This document shows positions 17,153 through 27,655 of a DNA stretch of 64,000 nucleotides, piece by piece. The notes under the pieces are model-generated. The model ran no database searches, was not told the DNA's origin, and saw only the letters and a list, made by a program, of their open reading frames with translations. The position numbers and the translations under genes are program-made. Origin of the DNA: Mycolicibacterium komossense (lineage in GTDB: Bacteria; Actinomycetota; Actinomycetes; Mycobacteriales; Mycobacteriaceae); NCBI RefSeq assembly GCF_025822605.1, contig NZ_JACKTY010000049.1, positions 1 through 64,000 of the forward strand. Reading direction: 5' to 3'. Each line of letters begins with the position of its first letter. Position 1 is the first letter of the stretch.

Positions 17153-18399
17153 GCACCGTGGCGATTGCCGCTGTCGGCAGCCGCGGTGACGTCGCCCCTC
17201 TTGCGGGGGTGGGGGTGGCCCTGCAGCAGGCCGGGCACCGGGTCGTCGTGGCCGCGTACACTCCGTTCGCCGGCCTGATCACGGAGTGCGGGTTGGAATT
17301 TCGTGAGCTGCCTGCTGACTTCACCCCAGGTAGCGATCACGCCGACGCGACTTCAAGAGAGACTCTCGCCGCGATCTTCATGCCTCGGGGAGTGCGCAAA
17401 ACAGGTCAGTTAATTCTGGACGCGTTGAGCGATATACCCGCCGACGTCCTGCTTCTGTCGCCGATGTCGGAATTGGCTGGTCACCCGCTGGCCGAAGCCA
17501 AGGGAATCCCGTCGTTAGGCGTGCGACTGCAGCCTCTGTCGGCCACCGCCGCCTACCCGCCGACCGTGTTAGGCGCCTGGTCCATGGGTGCCGTGGGTAA
17601 CCGGACGGCGGCCGATACCGCCGGGTGGGTCATCGACCGCTTCTACGGCGGGGTGGTCGCCGGGTTCCGTCGCGATCTCGGGCTGCCCAAGATCTCTGCG
17701 CGCGTGTTGCGACGTCGGCGCACTCAGGCGAACTGGCCTATTCTGCACGGTTATTCGAGCGCCGTGCTGCCGCGACCGGCCGATTGGCGGGCCGACCTGC
17801 AGGTCGTCGGGTACTGGTGGCCGCCGCCGACACCGGGATGGCAGCCACCGCAGGCGCTGACCGATTTCCTGGCCGCCGGCCCAGCCCCGGTGTTCATCGG
17901 CCTCGGCAGCACCGTGATCACCGCACCTCGTGCCGAACAGCTTGCCGTCATCATTGCTGGTGCGCTGGGGCAGGCGGGTATGCGCGGTGTCGTTCAAGCC
18001 GGGTGGGCTGGCCTCGAGGTATCCGGCGACGACATTCTCACGATCGGCGAAGCACCCCACCACTGGCTTTTCCCTCAAATGGCCACCGTCGCACACCACT
18101 GCGGCGCCGGGACCACCGCCGCGAGCCTGCGCGCCGGTGTCCCTACGGTCGCCCTGCCCGGGCCCGCCGGTGATCAACCCTTCTGGGCGCGGCGACTGCA
18201 CGAACTTGGCGCCTGCGCCGCGACGATCCCGCAACGCGCACTGACCGCAGACAAGCTCTCCGACGCCATCCGCACGGCCGTCACTGACCGCCAAATCGTG
18301 GAGAAAGTAAAGCAACTCGCCGCGCAAATCACCGGCGAGGATGGTTCCGCACGCGTGGTCGCCACTGTCGAAAACCTGCTCCACCAATCCACTCACTAG
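17149..18399 (+). CDS. Family-1 glycosyltransferase (GT-B, macrolide/glycolipid type)
   Basis: The 416-aa protein starts at the ATG overlapping the TetR stop. The N-terminal domain opens TVAIAAVGSRGDVAPLAGVG, the GSRGD acceptor-domain motif of GT1 enzymes. The C-terminal domain carries VFIGLGSTV and the donor-binding signature VAHHCGAGTTAASLRAGVP with PGPAGDQPFWARRL, as in sterol, glycopeptidolipid and macrolide glycosyltransferases. It would transfer a sugar from a nucleotide diphosphate to a lipophilic acceptor. AGGAGG overlapping its end serves the AtpE-like gene nine bases downstream. Other mycobacterial GT1 enzymes act on glycopeptidolipids, but no such biosynthetic genes are nearby. Confidence 0.88.
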   Translation: MSTVAIAAVGSRGDVAPLAGVGVALQQAGHRVVVAAYTPFAGLITECGLEFRELPADFTPGSDHADATSRETLAAIFMPRGVRKTGQLILDALSDIPADVLLLSPMSELAGHPLAEAKGIPSLGVRLQPLSATAAYPPTVLGAWSMGAVGNRTAADTAGWVIDRFYGGVVAGFRRDLGLPKISARVLRRRRTQANWPILHGYSSAVLPRPADWRADLQVVGYWWPPPTPGWQPPQALTDFLAAGPAPVFIGLGSTVITAPRAEQLAVIIAGALGQAGMRGVVQAGWAGLEVSGDDILTIGEAPHHWLFPQMATVAHHCGAGTTAASLRAGVPTVALPGPAGDQPFWARRLHELGACAATIPQRALTADKLSDAIRTAVTDRQIVEKVKQLAAQITGEDGSARVVATVENLLHQSTH

Positions 18400-18408
18400 G
18401 AGGACGCC

Positions 18409-18675
18409 ATGGCCGCAGATCCCGAAATCGTCAGGGCGATCATCACTGCCGGAGGACTCCTTGGCGGTGGAGTCATGATGGCCGGCGGCGCGATCGGAGC
18501 CGGAATCGGTGACGGCATGGCCGGCGCGCAACTCGTCGCGGGCGTCGCCCGCCAGCCCGAAGCCCAATCCCGCATGTTCACGCCATTCTTGATCACCGTT
18601 GGTCTTGTCGAAGCCGCGTTCTTCATCAACGTCGCCTTCATGGCCCTCTTCGTATTCGCTACACCCGGTTTATAG
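18409..18675 (+). CDS. Stand-alone ATP synthase c-subunit paralogue (AtpE-like)
   Basis: The 88-aa hairpin protein aligns along its whole length with mycobacterial AtpE. Helix 1 contains MAGGAIGAGIGDGMAG, the polar loop VARQPEAQSR, and helix 2 FTPFLITVGLVEAAFFIN. The proton-carrying carboxylate is kept (Glu68, equivalent to Glu61 of M. tuberculosis AtpE), as is Asp35 (Asp28). The N-terminus is about seven residues longer, and Tyr64 of M. tuberculosis is replaced by Phe71. No other ATP synthase gene is nearby, so this is a second or relocated copy outside the atp operon. AGGAGG at 18398-18403 gives strong translation, and it is cotranscribed with the TetR and glycosyltransferase genes. Confidence 0.9.
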   Translation: MAADPEIVRAIITAGGLLGGGVMMAGGAIGAGIGDGMAGAQLVAGVARQPEAQSRMFTPFLITVGLVEAAFFINVAFMALFVFATPGL

Positions 18676-18999
18676 GTGCCCCGGCGCTACGAGGGATGAA
18701 CTCGGCTTCCGATGAAAGACGAGGGTGCACGACACAGTGACGGTGAGGTGGCGCCAGCCGACGGCGGCGGTATCGCGGCATCGAAGGTGGTGCCCCCAGC
18801 AGGCTCATACAGTTCGCCGAGAGAACCGGCATTTCGGCAGTGAACCGCCTACCGCTTCGGCTGCGGCCGCATGGACCAGTACGGCACGACCTCAATGACA
18901 TGCAGCCACTTCATAGGCGCGGAGATTCTCCCCAGGGCGCTTGGACCAACCTCAGCGTGCGGGAACAAATTCGTAGAACCCCCCGTTGTGCCTTCTGAA
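18676..18999. other. Intergenic region before the dnaK operon
   Basis: No gene is supported here. A minus-strand frame ending at 18849 (with MKWLHVIEVVPYWSMRPQPK) crosses the HAIR site and lacks a start signal. The stretch probably includes the 3' end of the AtpE cassette transcript and upstream control DNA for dnaK. Confidence 0.4.
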
Positions 19000-19020
19000 C
19001 CTGAGTGAATCAGACTCAAG
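19000..19020. promoter_or_regulatory. HAIR site 1 (HspR operator) of the dnaK operon
   Basis: CCTGAGT-N7-ACTCAAG differs by one base from the HspR-associated inverted repeat CTTGAGT-N7-ACTCAAG. It lies 87-107 bp before dnaK and just upstream of a TTGACA hexamer at 19027-19032. Confidence 0.85.
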
Positions 19021-19026
19021 TCTGGG

Positions 19027-19056
19027 TTGACAGCAAGACGTCGACGAGTGCAGACT
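19027..19056 (+). promoter_or_regulatory. Candidate dnaK promoter
   Basis: TTGACA at 19027-19032 and a weak -10 (CAGACT, 19051-19056) are 18 bases apart. The pair sits between the two HAIR sites, and the second site overlaps the -10, which fits HspR repression. Confidence 0.4.
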
Positions 19057-19075
19057 TGAGCCCGGTCCACTCAGA
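19055..19075. promoter_or_regulatory. HAIR site 2 (HspR operator) of the dnaK operon
   Basis: CTTGAGC-N7-ACTCAGA matches the HAIR consensus with one mismatch in the left and two in the right half-site. It starts 35 bases after site 1, about 30 bases before the dnaK start, suggesting cooperative binding. Confidence 0.65.
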
Positions 19076-19106
19076 CCCCTATAAGGCTAATCAGGAGGCA
19101 GTAACT

Positions 19107-20977
<1,871 letters not shown>

Positions 20978-20981
<4 letters not shown>

Positions 20982-21583
20982 GCGATCCGCACGAGCCGGT
21001 GACAGTCACCGACAAACGGCGCATCGATCCACAGACGGGCGAAGTTCGTGAGACGCCCTCCGGCCCGGCCCCCAGTGGGCCGGTGCCGGAGGGGGCTCCG
21101 GCTCCGGCTGTCGACGATGAGGCCGCCGAGCTGAAGGCAACCCTGCAACGGGTCAAGGCCGAGTACGACAATTACCGCAAGCGTTCGGTGCGTCAGGAGC
21201 AAGCTGCTGCCGACCGGGCCAAGATTGCGGTGGTCTCCCAATTCCTGGGCGTACTGGACGATCTGGACCGCGCGCGCACGCACGGCGATCTGGAGGCCGG
21301 CCCACTCCGCAGCGTCTCCGACAAGTTGGACACCGCACTGAGCGGTCTCGGTCTGACATCGTTCGGCGCGGAGGGCGACCCCTTCGATCCGGCACTGCAT
21401 GAAGCTGTGCAGCACGAAGGCGACGGGTCGAACCCGGTGATCGGGACTGTGATGCGACAGGGTTACAAGCTCGGAGATCATCTGCTGCGCCACGCGATGG
21501 TGGGTGTCGTCGACGCCGTCGAGGTAACTGACACGGCTCCGAACGACAGCACCAATGCGCCGCAGGCCCCAGAATCAAGTTAA
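20978..21583 (+). CDS. grpE: Nucleotide exchange factor GrpE
   Basis: The 201-aa protein starts at a GTG overlapping the dnaK stop. A charged, Pro-rich N-terminus (about 1-45) is followed by the long coiled coil (ELKATLQRVKAEYDNYRKRS) and the beta domain with the GrpE pattern FDPALHEAVQ and VMRQGYKLGDHLLRHAMVGV. It exchanges ADP on DnaK. The N-terminal extension and polar C-tail are typical of actinobacterial GrpE. It lies 34 bp before dnaJ. Confidence 0.97.
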
Positions 21584-21617
21584 TTACGTCAGTGAACAGG
21601 TAAGGAGGTGACGCTGC

Positions 21618-22801
<1,184 letters not shown>

Positions 22802-22805
<4 letters not shown>

Positions 22806-23191
22806 GCTCCTCAAGCGAGGCTCGTGACGACGCTCGGACCTTCCTGATCTCGGTGGCCGCCGAGCTGGCCGGCATGCATGCGCAGACGCTGCGCCAGTAT
22901 GACCGGCTCGGCTTGGTGAGCCCGCGGCGCAGCTCCGGCGGCGGGCGGCGGTACTCCCAGCGTGACGTGGAACTGCTGCGTGAGGTTCAGCGTCTCTCGC
23001 AGGATGAAGGCGTCAATCTGGCTGGTATCAAACGGGTTATCGAACTGACCAACCAGGTCGAGGCACTCAAGGCCCGGCTCATGGAGATGGCCGACGAGGT
23101 CGAGGAACTGCGGGCAAGCCAGCGTCGCGATGTCACTCCGCCGGCGAAGAGCACAGCCCTGGTGGTCTGGCAGCCCCGCAGTCGACGATAA
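22802..23191 (+). CDS. hspR: Heat-shock repressor HspR
   Basis: The 129-aa MerR-type regulator starts at the ATG overlapping the dnaJ stop. The winged helix-turn-helix contains FLISVAAELAGMHAQTLRQY, DRLGLVSPRRSSGGGRRYS and ELLREVQRLSQDEGVNLAGI, the family's signature. A coiled coil (about 75-105) and a basic C-tail ending PRSRR follow. HspR binds HAIR sites with DnaK as co-repressor and here controls its own operon and, by the site at 62051, clpB. Confidence 0.96.
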
Positions 23192-23248
23192 CCCTCGGAG
23201 CTTGCGGAGAGCGTTTGAGGAGCGCGGCATCAACCTGAGCTCCAGGCG

Positions 23249-24151
23249 CTAGCCGACCCTGATCGAGAACGTGGCGGTTTCCGGTTTCCCCGGTGCCGCC
23301 ACGCGGTAGGCGCCCCGGCGCAAAGCGTCGGTGGGCGCCGCCATCGGTTCAAGGCCGATGAGATCGTCACCACCAGGGGCGAAAATCTGCGCTGCGGGAT
23401 AACCGTTGGCGAAAGTCACCGCGACGCGTCGGCCACCGGCGGAGATCGCGAACACCGCACCGTCGGGTACCTGGTCGAAACCGTCGTCGAGTTCGGTTTC
23501 CGCCAATATCTGGGCGCCGCCGGCCCATTCGGCGGTGGCGCCGGTCGGCAGCCCGAACTCGTCCACCGGCAGGTGCCGCATCGCCGGCGATTCCAGCTGC
23601 CACTCCTGGCGGGGTACGCCGGGTAGTTGCACATACGGGTGGAAGCCGAAACACAGCGGAACCGCGGCCGCAGTCGTCGGCCGCACGGTGGTCTCGACGG
23701 TCAGCGTGCGATCAGCCAATGAGGCGGTCAGCACCAGAACGTGCGGAAAGGGGAACGCGGCCAGCAGTTGTGGCGTGCCCCCGAAGTCCAGGGCGGCGGT
23801 CACCTGGTTGCCGGATTGCGCGGTGACCACCCAGCCCGGATATGCGGCCAGCACACCGTGCATCGGTGCGCCGTGTCCGTCGGTGCGCACCCCGCCCGCC
23901 CCTGCGGTCAAGGTGACAACTGCGCCGTCGACGTCATAGTTGTTGGCGCTCAAACGATTTGCCCATGGATAGAGAATCGGTATGCCCATGGTCTTGCCGT
24001 TGCTGACGTAGGCGTCCAGACCGCGCCGCTGCCCGAGGTACTCGACACCGTCCTCCGCCAGCGAGGTGCAGATCATTCCCGCGCCCGGTACGTAGGTGGC
24101 CGTCATCGACGACGACGGATCCTGCAGTGTGACGGTCGGGTACGCCGACAT
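23249..24151 (-). CDS. Aldose 1-epimerase family protein (galactose mutarotase-like)
   Basis: The 300-aa protein begins MSAYPTVTLQ at 24151, with GGAAGGA a few bases upstream. The fold is the galactose-mutarotase beta-sandwich, with PYPWANRL-type sugar-binding residues seen as ILYPWANRLSANNY, His residues in GAPMHGVLA and CFGFHPYVQLPG, and a C-terminal Glu in LIGLEPMAAPTDALR. Such enzymes interconvert alpha and beta anomers of aldoses; the exact sugar is unclear. It lies just downstream of the flavohemoglobin-like gene with a short gap, so the two may be cotranscribed. Confidence 0.85.
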   Translation of the reverse strand: MSAYPTVTLQDPSSSMTATYVPGAGMICTSLAEDGVEYLGQRRGLDAYVSNGKTMGIPILYPWANRLSANNYDVDGAVVTLTAGAGGVRTDGHGAPMHGVLAAYPGWVVTAQSGNQVTAALDFGGTPQLLAAFPFPHVLVLTASLADRTLTVETTVRPTTAAAVPLCFGFHPYVQLPGVPRQEWQLESPAMRHLPVDEFGLPTGATAEWAGGAQILAETELDDGFDQVPDGAVFAISAGGRRVAVTFANGYPAAQIFAPGGDDLIGLEPMAAPTDALRRGAYRVAAPGKPETATFSIRVG

Positions 24152-24168
24152 GTCAGGTCCTTCCATCG

Positions 24169-25335
24169 CTAGAGCTCGAGTGGATCATGCTGAATACGCT
24201 GTACCGGTGCACCTTTGGAGATCAAGGCGGCGCGGACGGCCCGAACCATCGGGGGCCCGCCGGAGACCAGGATCTGTCGATCACCCCAGCTGCCGTACCG
24301 GGTGATGATCTCCGGCAGCAACCCCTTCTGCCGGACGTGCAGCCCGCGCGGTGGCTGCACGTCGGGATAGTCGGCGGCCCACGGCGGATCCGAGGAGTAT
24401 TCCGACACCGGTGTCACGGACAACCAGGGATTGGTCGATGCGAGGTCCCACAGCGTCCGCAGATCGTAGAGCTCGCACGGGTAGCGGGCACCGTAGAACA
24501 GGTGTACCCGCGGGTTCACGCCGAACCGCGTCATATCCATGATGATGCTGCGTAGCGGGGCCAGGCCGGTGCTGCCCGCCACCATGAGTACGTCTTCTCC
24601 GTCGCGGTCGACCTCCAGCCCACCGTGCGCGCCGGACATCCGCCAGCGGTCACCCGGCCGGGTCTCGCTGACGATGGCGTTGCTGACCATACCGCCGTAC
24701 ACCGCACGGACGTGGAACTCGATGGCGCCATCGGCTTGCGTTGGGATGGCCGGACTCATATACCGCCACCGGCGCGGAACCTGAGGCACTTCGACGTTGA
24801 CGTACTGACCCGGGTGATAGGGCAGCGGCTGATCGAGATACAACCGGATGACGGCGAGATCCCTGGACACCCGCTGATGCTCGACGACGGTGCCTTCCCA
24901 CCAGCCCGGGCCGTCCTCGGCGTCCGCGGCGCCACTCATCACGCCGGTCACCAGGTTGATCAGCTGGTGCGCGGCTTCGTCGACGGCGTCGGTCCACTGG
25001 TCGTCCAGGTTTGCTGTCAACGTCGCGTACAGTGCCTGCGCCAGGCTTTCGTAATGGCTGTGGGTAACACCGTATTTGCGGTGGTCGCGACCTAGCTGAG
25101 CCAGGAAGGCGATCGGTTCCTCGGCGCGTTGGGCGATGAACTCGCCCAACGCCCAGTCCAGCGCGCGGGCGAACATCGCCCGCTGCTCAGCCATATCGGG
25201 CGGGAACATGTCGCGCACGGAACCGTCGATGGCGAACCAACAGGTGTAGAACTTGCTGATCATCGCGTCGGACTGGCCCAGCGGGCTGATGGCGTCGCGT
25301 AAAAAGGTCAGCGCTTCGCTGTCTTCCAATCCCAC
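24169..25335 (-). CDS. Globin-flavoreductase (type II flavohemoglobin-like)
   Basis: The 388-aa protein has a globin domain (about 1-140) with the haem-pocket residues Tyr30 (B10), Phe44 (CD1), Gln51 (E7) and proximal His85 (LGRDHRKYG). A ferredoxin-reductase-like domain follows, with GQYVNVEVP, WRYMSPA in place of the classical RxYS flavin motif, LMVAGSTGLAPLRSI and VSGGPPMVRAV. The changed FAD motif points to the type II flavohemoglobins of mycobacteria, whose M. tuberculosis member (Rv0385) is reported to act in D-lactate oxidation rather than nitric-oxide dioxygenation. It lies on the minus strand with the GAP-family gene upstream and the epimerase downstream. Confidence 0.85.
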   Translation of the reverse strand: MGLEDSEALTFLRDAISPLGQSDAMISKFYTCWFAIDGSVRDMFPPDMAEQRAMFARALDWALGEFIAQRAEEPIAFLAQLGRDHRKYGVTHSHYESLAQALYATLTANLDDQWTDAVDEAAHQLINLVTGVMSGAADAEDGPGWWEGTVVEHQRVSRDLAVIRLYLDQPLPYHPGQYVNVEVPQVPRRWRYMSPAIPTQADGAIEFHVRAVYGGMVSNAIVSETRPGDRWRMSGAHGGLEVDRDGEDVLMVAGSTGLAPLRSIIMDMTRFGVNPRVHLFYGARYPCELYDLRTLWDLASTNPWLSVTPVSEYSSDPPWAADYPDVQPPRGLHVRQKGLLPEIITRYGSWGDRQILVSGGPPMVRAVRAALISKGAPVQRIQHDPLEL

Positions 25336-25349
25336 GAGGTTATGTTAGG

Positions 25350-26021
25350 TCACAGGCCATGGATGCCCTTGTAGAGCACCAGTAATCCGATCACGATCAG
25401 GATCGCCGCCACCAGCGCGGCGTTGTGGTCTTCCATCCATGTCTTGACCTTCGCCAGCGTGGGGTCCAGCCGGTCCCCGGAGATGGCGTACGCCAGGATT
25501 GGCAGCGCCACGGTCGACGCCGCGATCAGGACGTAGAGGGCCTCCGCCAGCCACGTGCCCGGTCCCTGCACGCCCGAGGTTCCGATCGCCAATCCCGCTG
25601 CGGCGCAGATGAACAGCACCTTGGGATTGACCACGGTGAGCAACGCGCCGATCAGTAGCGCCTTCGCCGGACCCGCCGTGGTGATGTGCCGAGTGCCCGG
25701 GATCTGGTGCGGTTTGCTGTTGCGGGTCAGCCAGCGGAAGGCGCCGAAGGCGAGCAACGCCGCACCGATCACGATCCGGAGCCACGACGCCCAGCTGGGC
25801 GGCTTGCCGCCCATACCGCCGAGTGCACCCGAAATGGCGATGAAGATCGCCGTCAGGCCGGCCAGCCCCACTATCCAGCCGGCCAGGTACGCCAGACCGG
25901 TCGGCCGTGGACGTTCCGTATGCAGGATCAGAACGGCCGGGATGATCGACAGCGGAGACAGCGCGACGACGAGGGCGAGGGGGATGAGCTCGGTCAGTTC
26001 CGAGCCCCAGCCTGCTGACAC
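25350..26021 (-). CDS. GAP/LysE-type membrane protein
   Basis: From a GTG at 26021 the 223-aa protein reads VSAGWGSELTELIPLALVVA and carries six predicted membrane helices with the family's proline/serine motif ALSPLSIIPAVLIL and NPKVLFICAAAG. It belongs to the GAP (Sap/LysE-like) group of mycobacterial membrane proteins, some of which take part in glycolipid export. Earlier in-frame starts (up to 26135) would add a polar leader lacking conservation. It ends 14 bp before the flavohemoglobin-like gene and may be cotranscribed with it. Confidence 0.75.
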   Translation of the reverse strand: MSAGWGSELTELIPLALVVALSPLSIIPAVLILHTERPRPTGLAYLAGWIVGLAGLTAIFIAISGALGGMGGKPPSWASWLRIVIGAALLAFGAFRWLTRNSKPHQIPGTRHITTAGPAKALLIGALLTVVNPKVLFICAAAGLAIGTSGVQGPGTWLAEALYVLIAASTVALPILAYAISGDRLDPTLAKVKTWMEDHNAALVAAILIVIGLLVLYKGIHGL

Positions 26022-26359
26022 TTGAGCAACGTAGCCGTTCCGGGCCGGGATTGCGAAGGTATCGACACGGATGGACCGCATCCAGGTCCGCTGACTGTTT
26101 GCTGCAGGTGTCCGCCCCGCCCTCGGCGGGGACATACGCGGTGCCCGCAGGTGAGGCGTGGGTGGGCAATCACGGTGCGCAGCTCCGCGGTCGCCGCAGC
26201 GTGGAAGTCATCGTCGGGCCCGGCGGGAAGCCACAACCGGTCGAGGAGCCGGGCGGCTGCCTTCAGGCTTCGGCCGCTACATCGCCAAGAGCATCGACAA
26301 CCATATTCTCTTGCACGACATGGTAATTCAACGGCTCGGCAGGCTGGCGGGCGAGTGCG
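26022..26359. other. Intergenic stretch with no supported gene
   Basis: Open frames occur on both strands (for example one reading LWLPAGPDDDFHAAATAELR on the minus strand), but none has a start signal and recognisable motif. The region separates the ABM-domain gene's 3' end from the GAP-family gene. Confidence 0.4.
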
Positions 26360-27334
26360 TCAGCCGCCGATATGCCAGAACACCTTGGTGGCCAGATAGA
26401 ACACCACCACCCAGAACGCCATCACTGCCACCACGATGCCCAGCCCGCGCCAGTTCGTCTTGGCCGCAGGGGCATTCGGCGGCGGTCGCAACCAGTGCTT
26501 GAGCAGCGGATTGACGTAGTAGGGCATCGTCACGAAGCTCATCACGAAGCTGGACATCAGGTTGCCGACGAGCATGCCGAGCCAGATCGGCAGCTTCAAC
26601 GGCCAGAGCAACAACGTCAGCAGGACGACGGTGGGATAAAGGCCCACCCAGACCGCGATCGAGGTCTTGGTATCCGACGGCGGCGGAGCGCCGGAACCCT
26701 TCTCGTCGAACGCGAACCAGCTGCCAAAGGAGTTGTCGATCGTCCTGGAATGGAATTCGGAGAACTTCTCGCCCTCGGCCAGCAGGCGCTTGCGCTCCGA
26801 GGACACCAGCCACCGGTCCAGGTCGTCGGCGGTCTCGTAGCGGTACAGCGCGGTCCACTCGTCCTGCACGCCCTCGACCGGGCGGAACAGTTCACTTCCG
26901 CGGAAGCCCTCGAACGAGCTCTCCGCGGCGTTCAGACGGTCCTGCCATGCCAGGAAGTCCTGGACGTTCTCCTTGCTGACGCGATGGGTGACGACAACGG
27001 TGACCAGCGGATCCGTCGCGCGCGCGCCACCGCCGACCACCTGCTGGGTACCCGGACCCACCACGAACGGCTTGCCCTTCTCCAGCCACGTCTGGCGGGT
27101 CGAGCTGTTGATCCACGCCTGCACGTGCGCGACCGAGTCGAATCGGTAGATCACGATCCAGTCGGGCTGGAGGGCAGTCGGCGGGTTGATCTCGGCGCCG
27201 ATGAAGCCCGGGTATTTGGCGGCCTCGCTGTTCATATCCCGTTGCCAGGACTCGAATTCCCGCTCGGACCCGCCACGGACTCGTTGACCGATGATGACGG
27301 TTGCGGCGTTGTCCGTCGGCATTCTGTCGTCCAT
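26360..27334 (-). CDS. Tandem ABM-domain membrane protein, copy 1
   Basis: The 324-aa protein starts at ATG 27334, with GGAAAG before it. It has two ferredoxin-like antibiotic-biosynthesis-monooxygenase (ABM) modules: the first around ATVIIGQRVRGGSEREFESW to WIVIYRFDSVAHVQAW, the second around VTVVVTHRVSKENVQDFLAW to WTALYRYETADDLDRW. Three membrane helices follow (VWVGLYPTVVLLTLLLWP, LVGNLMSSFVMSFVTM, GLGIVVAVMAFWVVVFYL). ABM domains bind or oxidise small aromatic substrates or haem, and the membrane tail would anchor them. The same architecture recurs at 29062, on the other side of guaD. Function is unknown. Confidence 0.8.
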   Translation of the reverse strand: MDDRMPTDNAATVIIGQRVRGGSEREFESWQRDMNSEAAKYPGFIGAEINPPTALQPDWIVIYRFDSVAHVQAWINSSTRQTWLEKGKPFVVGPGTQQVVGGGARATDPLVTVVVTHRVSKENVQDFLAWQDRLNAAESSFEGFRGSELFRPVEGVQDEWTALYRYETADDLDRWLVSSERKRLLAEGEKFSEFHSRTIDNSFGSWFAFDEKGSGAPPPSDTKTSIAVWVGLYPTVVLLTLLLWPLKLPIWLGMLVGNLMSSFVMSFVTMPYYVNPLLKHWLRPPPNAPAAKTNWRGLGIVVAVMAFWVVVFYLATKVFWHIGG

Positions 27335-27344
27335 GGATCTTTCC

Positions 27345-27456
27345 GTGTGTGTTGAGGCGGCCATAGATCCGCTCCGGTGTCAACGGCAGTTCGCGGTAGC
27401 GTACGCCCGTCGCATCGTGTGCCGCGGCGGCCAGGGCCGGGCCGGCCGATGCTACG
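27345..27456 (-). pseudogene. C-terminal remnant of a xanthine dehydrogenase-type molybdenum subunit
   Basis: On the minus strand the frame reads ASAGPALAAAAHDATG followed by VRYRELPLTPERIYGRL. The pattern of an Ala-rich helix, then DATG-(I/V)R-x-x-x-LP-(L/I)-TPER, is the typical C-terminus of the large subunit of xanthine dehydrogenase/aldehyde oxidase enzymes. Only about 37 codons survive, with no start, and the frame runs on into the ABM gene without its own stop. It lies next to guanine deaminase, whose product xanthine is that enzyme's substrate. Confidence 0.6.
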
Positions 27457-27655
27457 GTTTGCCGACTTTTCCCGATGCTGCCCTGTTCGATGCGCCCACG
27501 GCGAATCCGGTGAGTATTGTCGAACCGTCCTTCGCTGGTCGGCGGACACAGTTCTGCCTGTTTGACGCACTGTTTTACCGCCTCGCAGGTGAGGATGCAG
27601 GCATCGTCCGATCGAAGTGTCAGTTTCGGGTCTTTTCTAGCGCGCAGGAGTTGCT

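Noticed and set aside
18849..19070. Minus-strand frame with MKWLHVIEVVPYWSM before dnaK
   Set aside because: It spans the HAIR sites and the dnaK promoter, and has no ribosome-binding site. Better explained as control DNA.
23192..23248. Short frame after hspR ending RAFEERGINLSSRR
   Set aside because: Only about 15 codons with no start. Not enough to call a gene or remnant.
26051..26326. Plus-strand 91-aa frame between the GAP-family and ABM genes
   Set aside because: Low-complexity GC-rich peptide without start signal or known motif.
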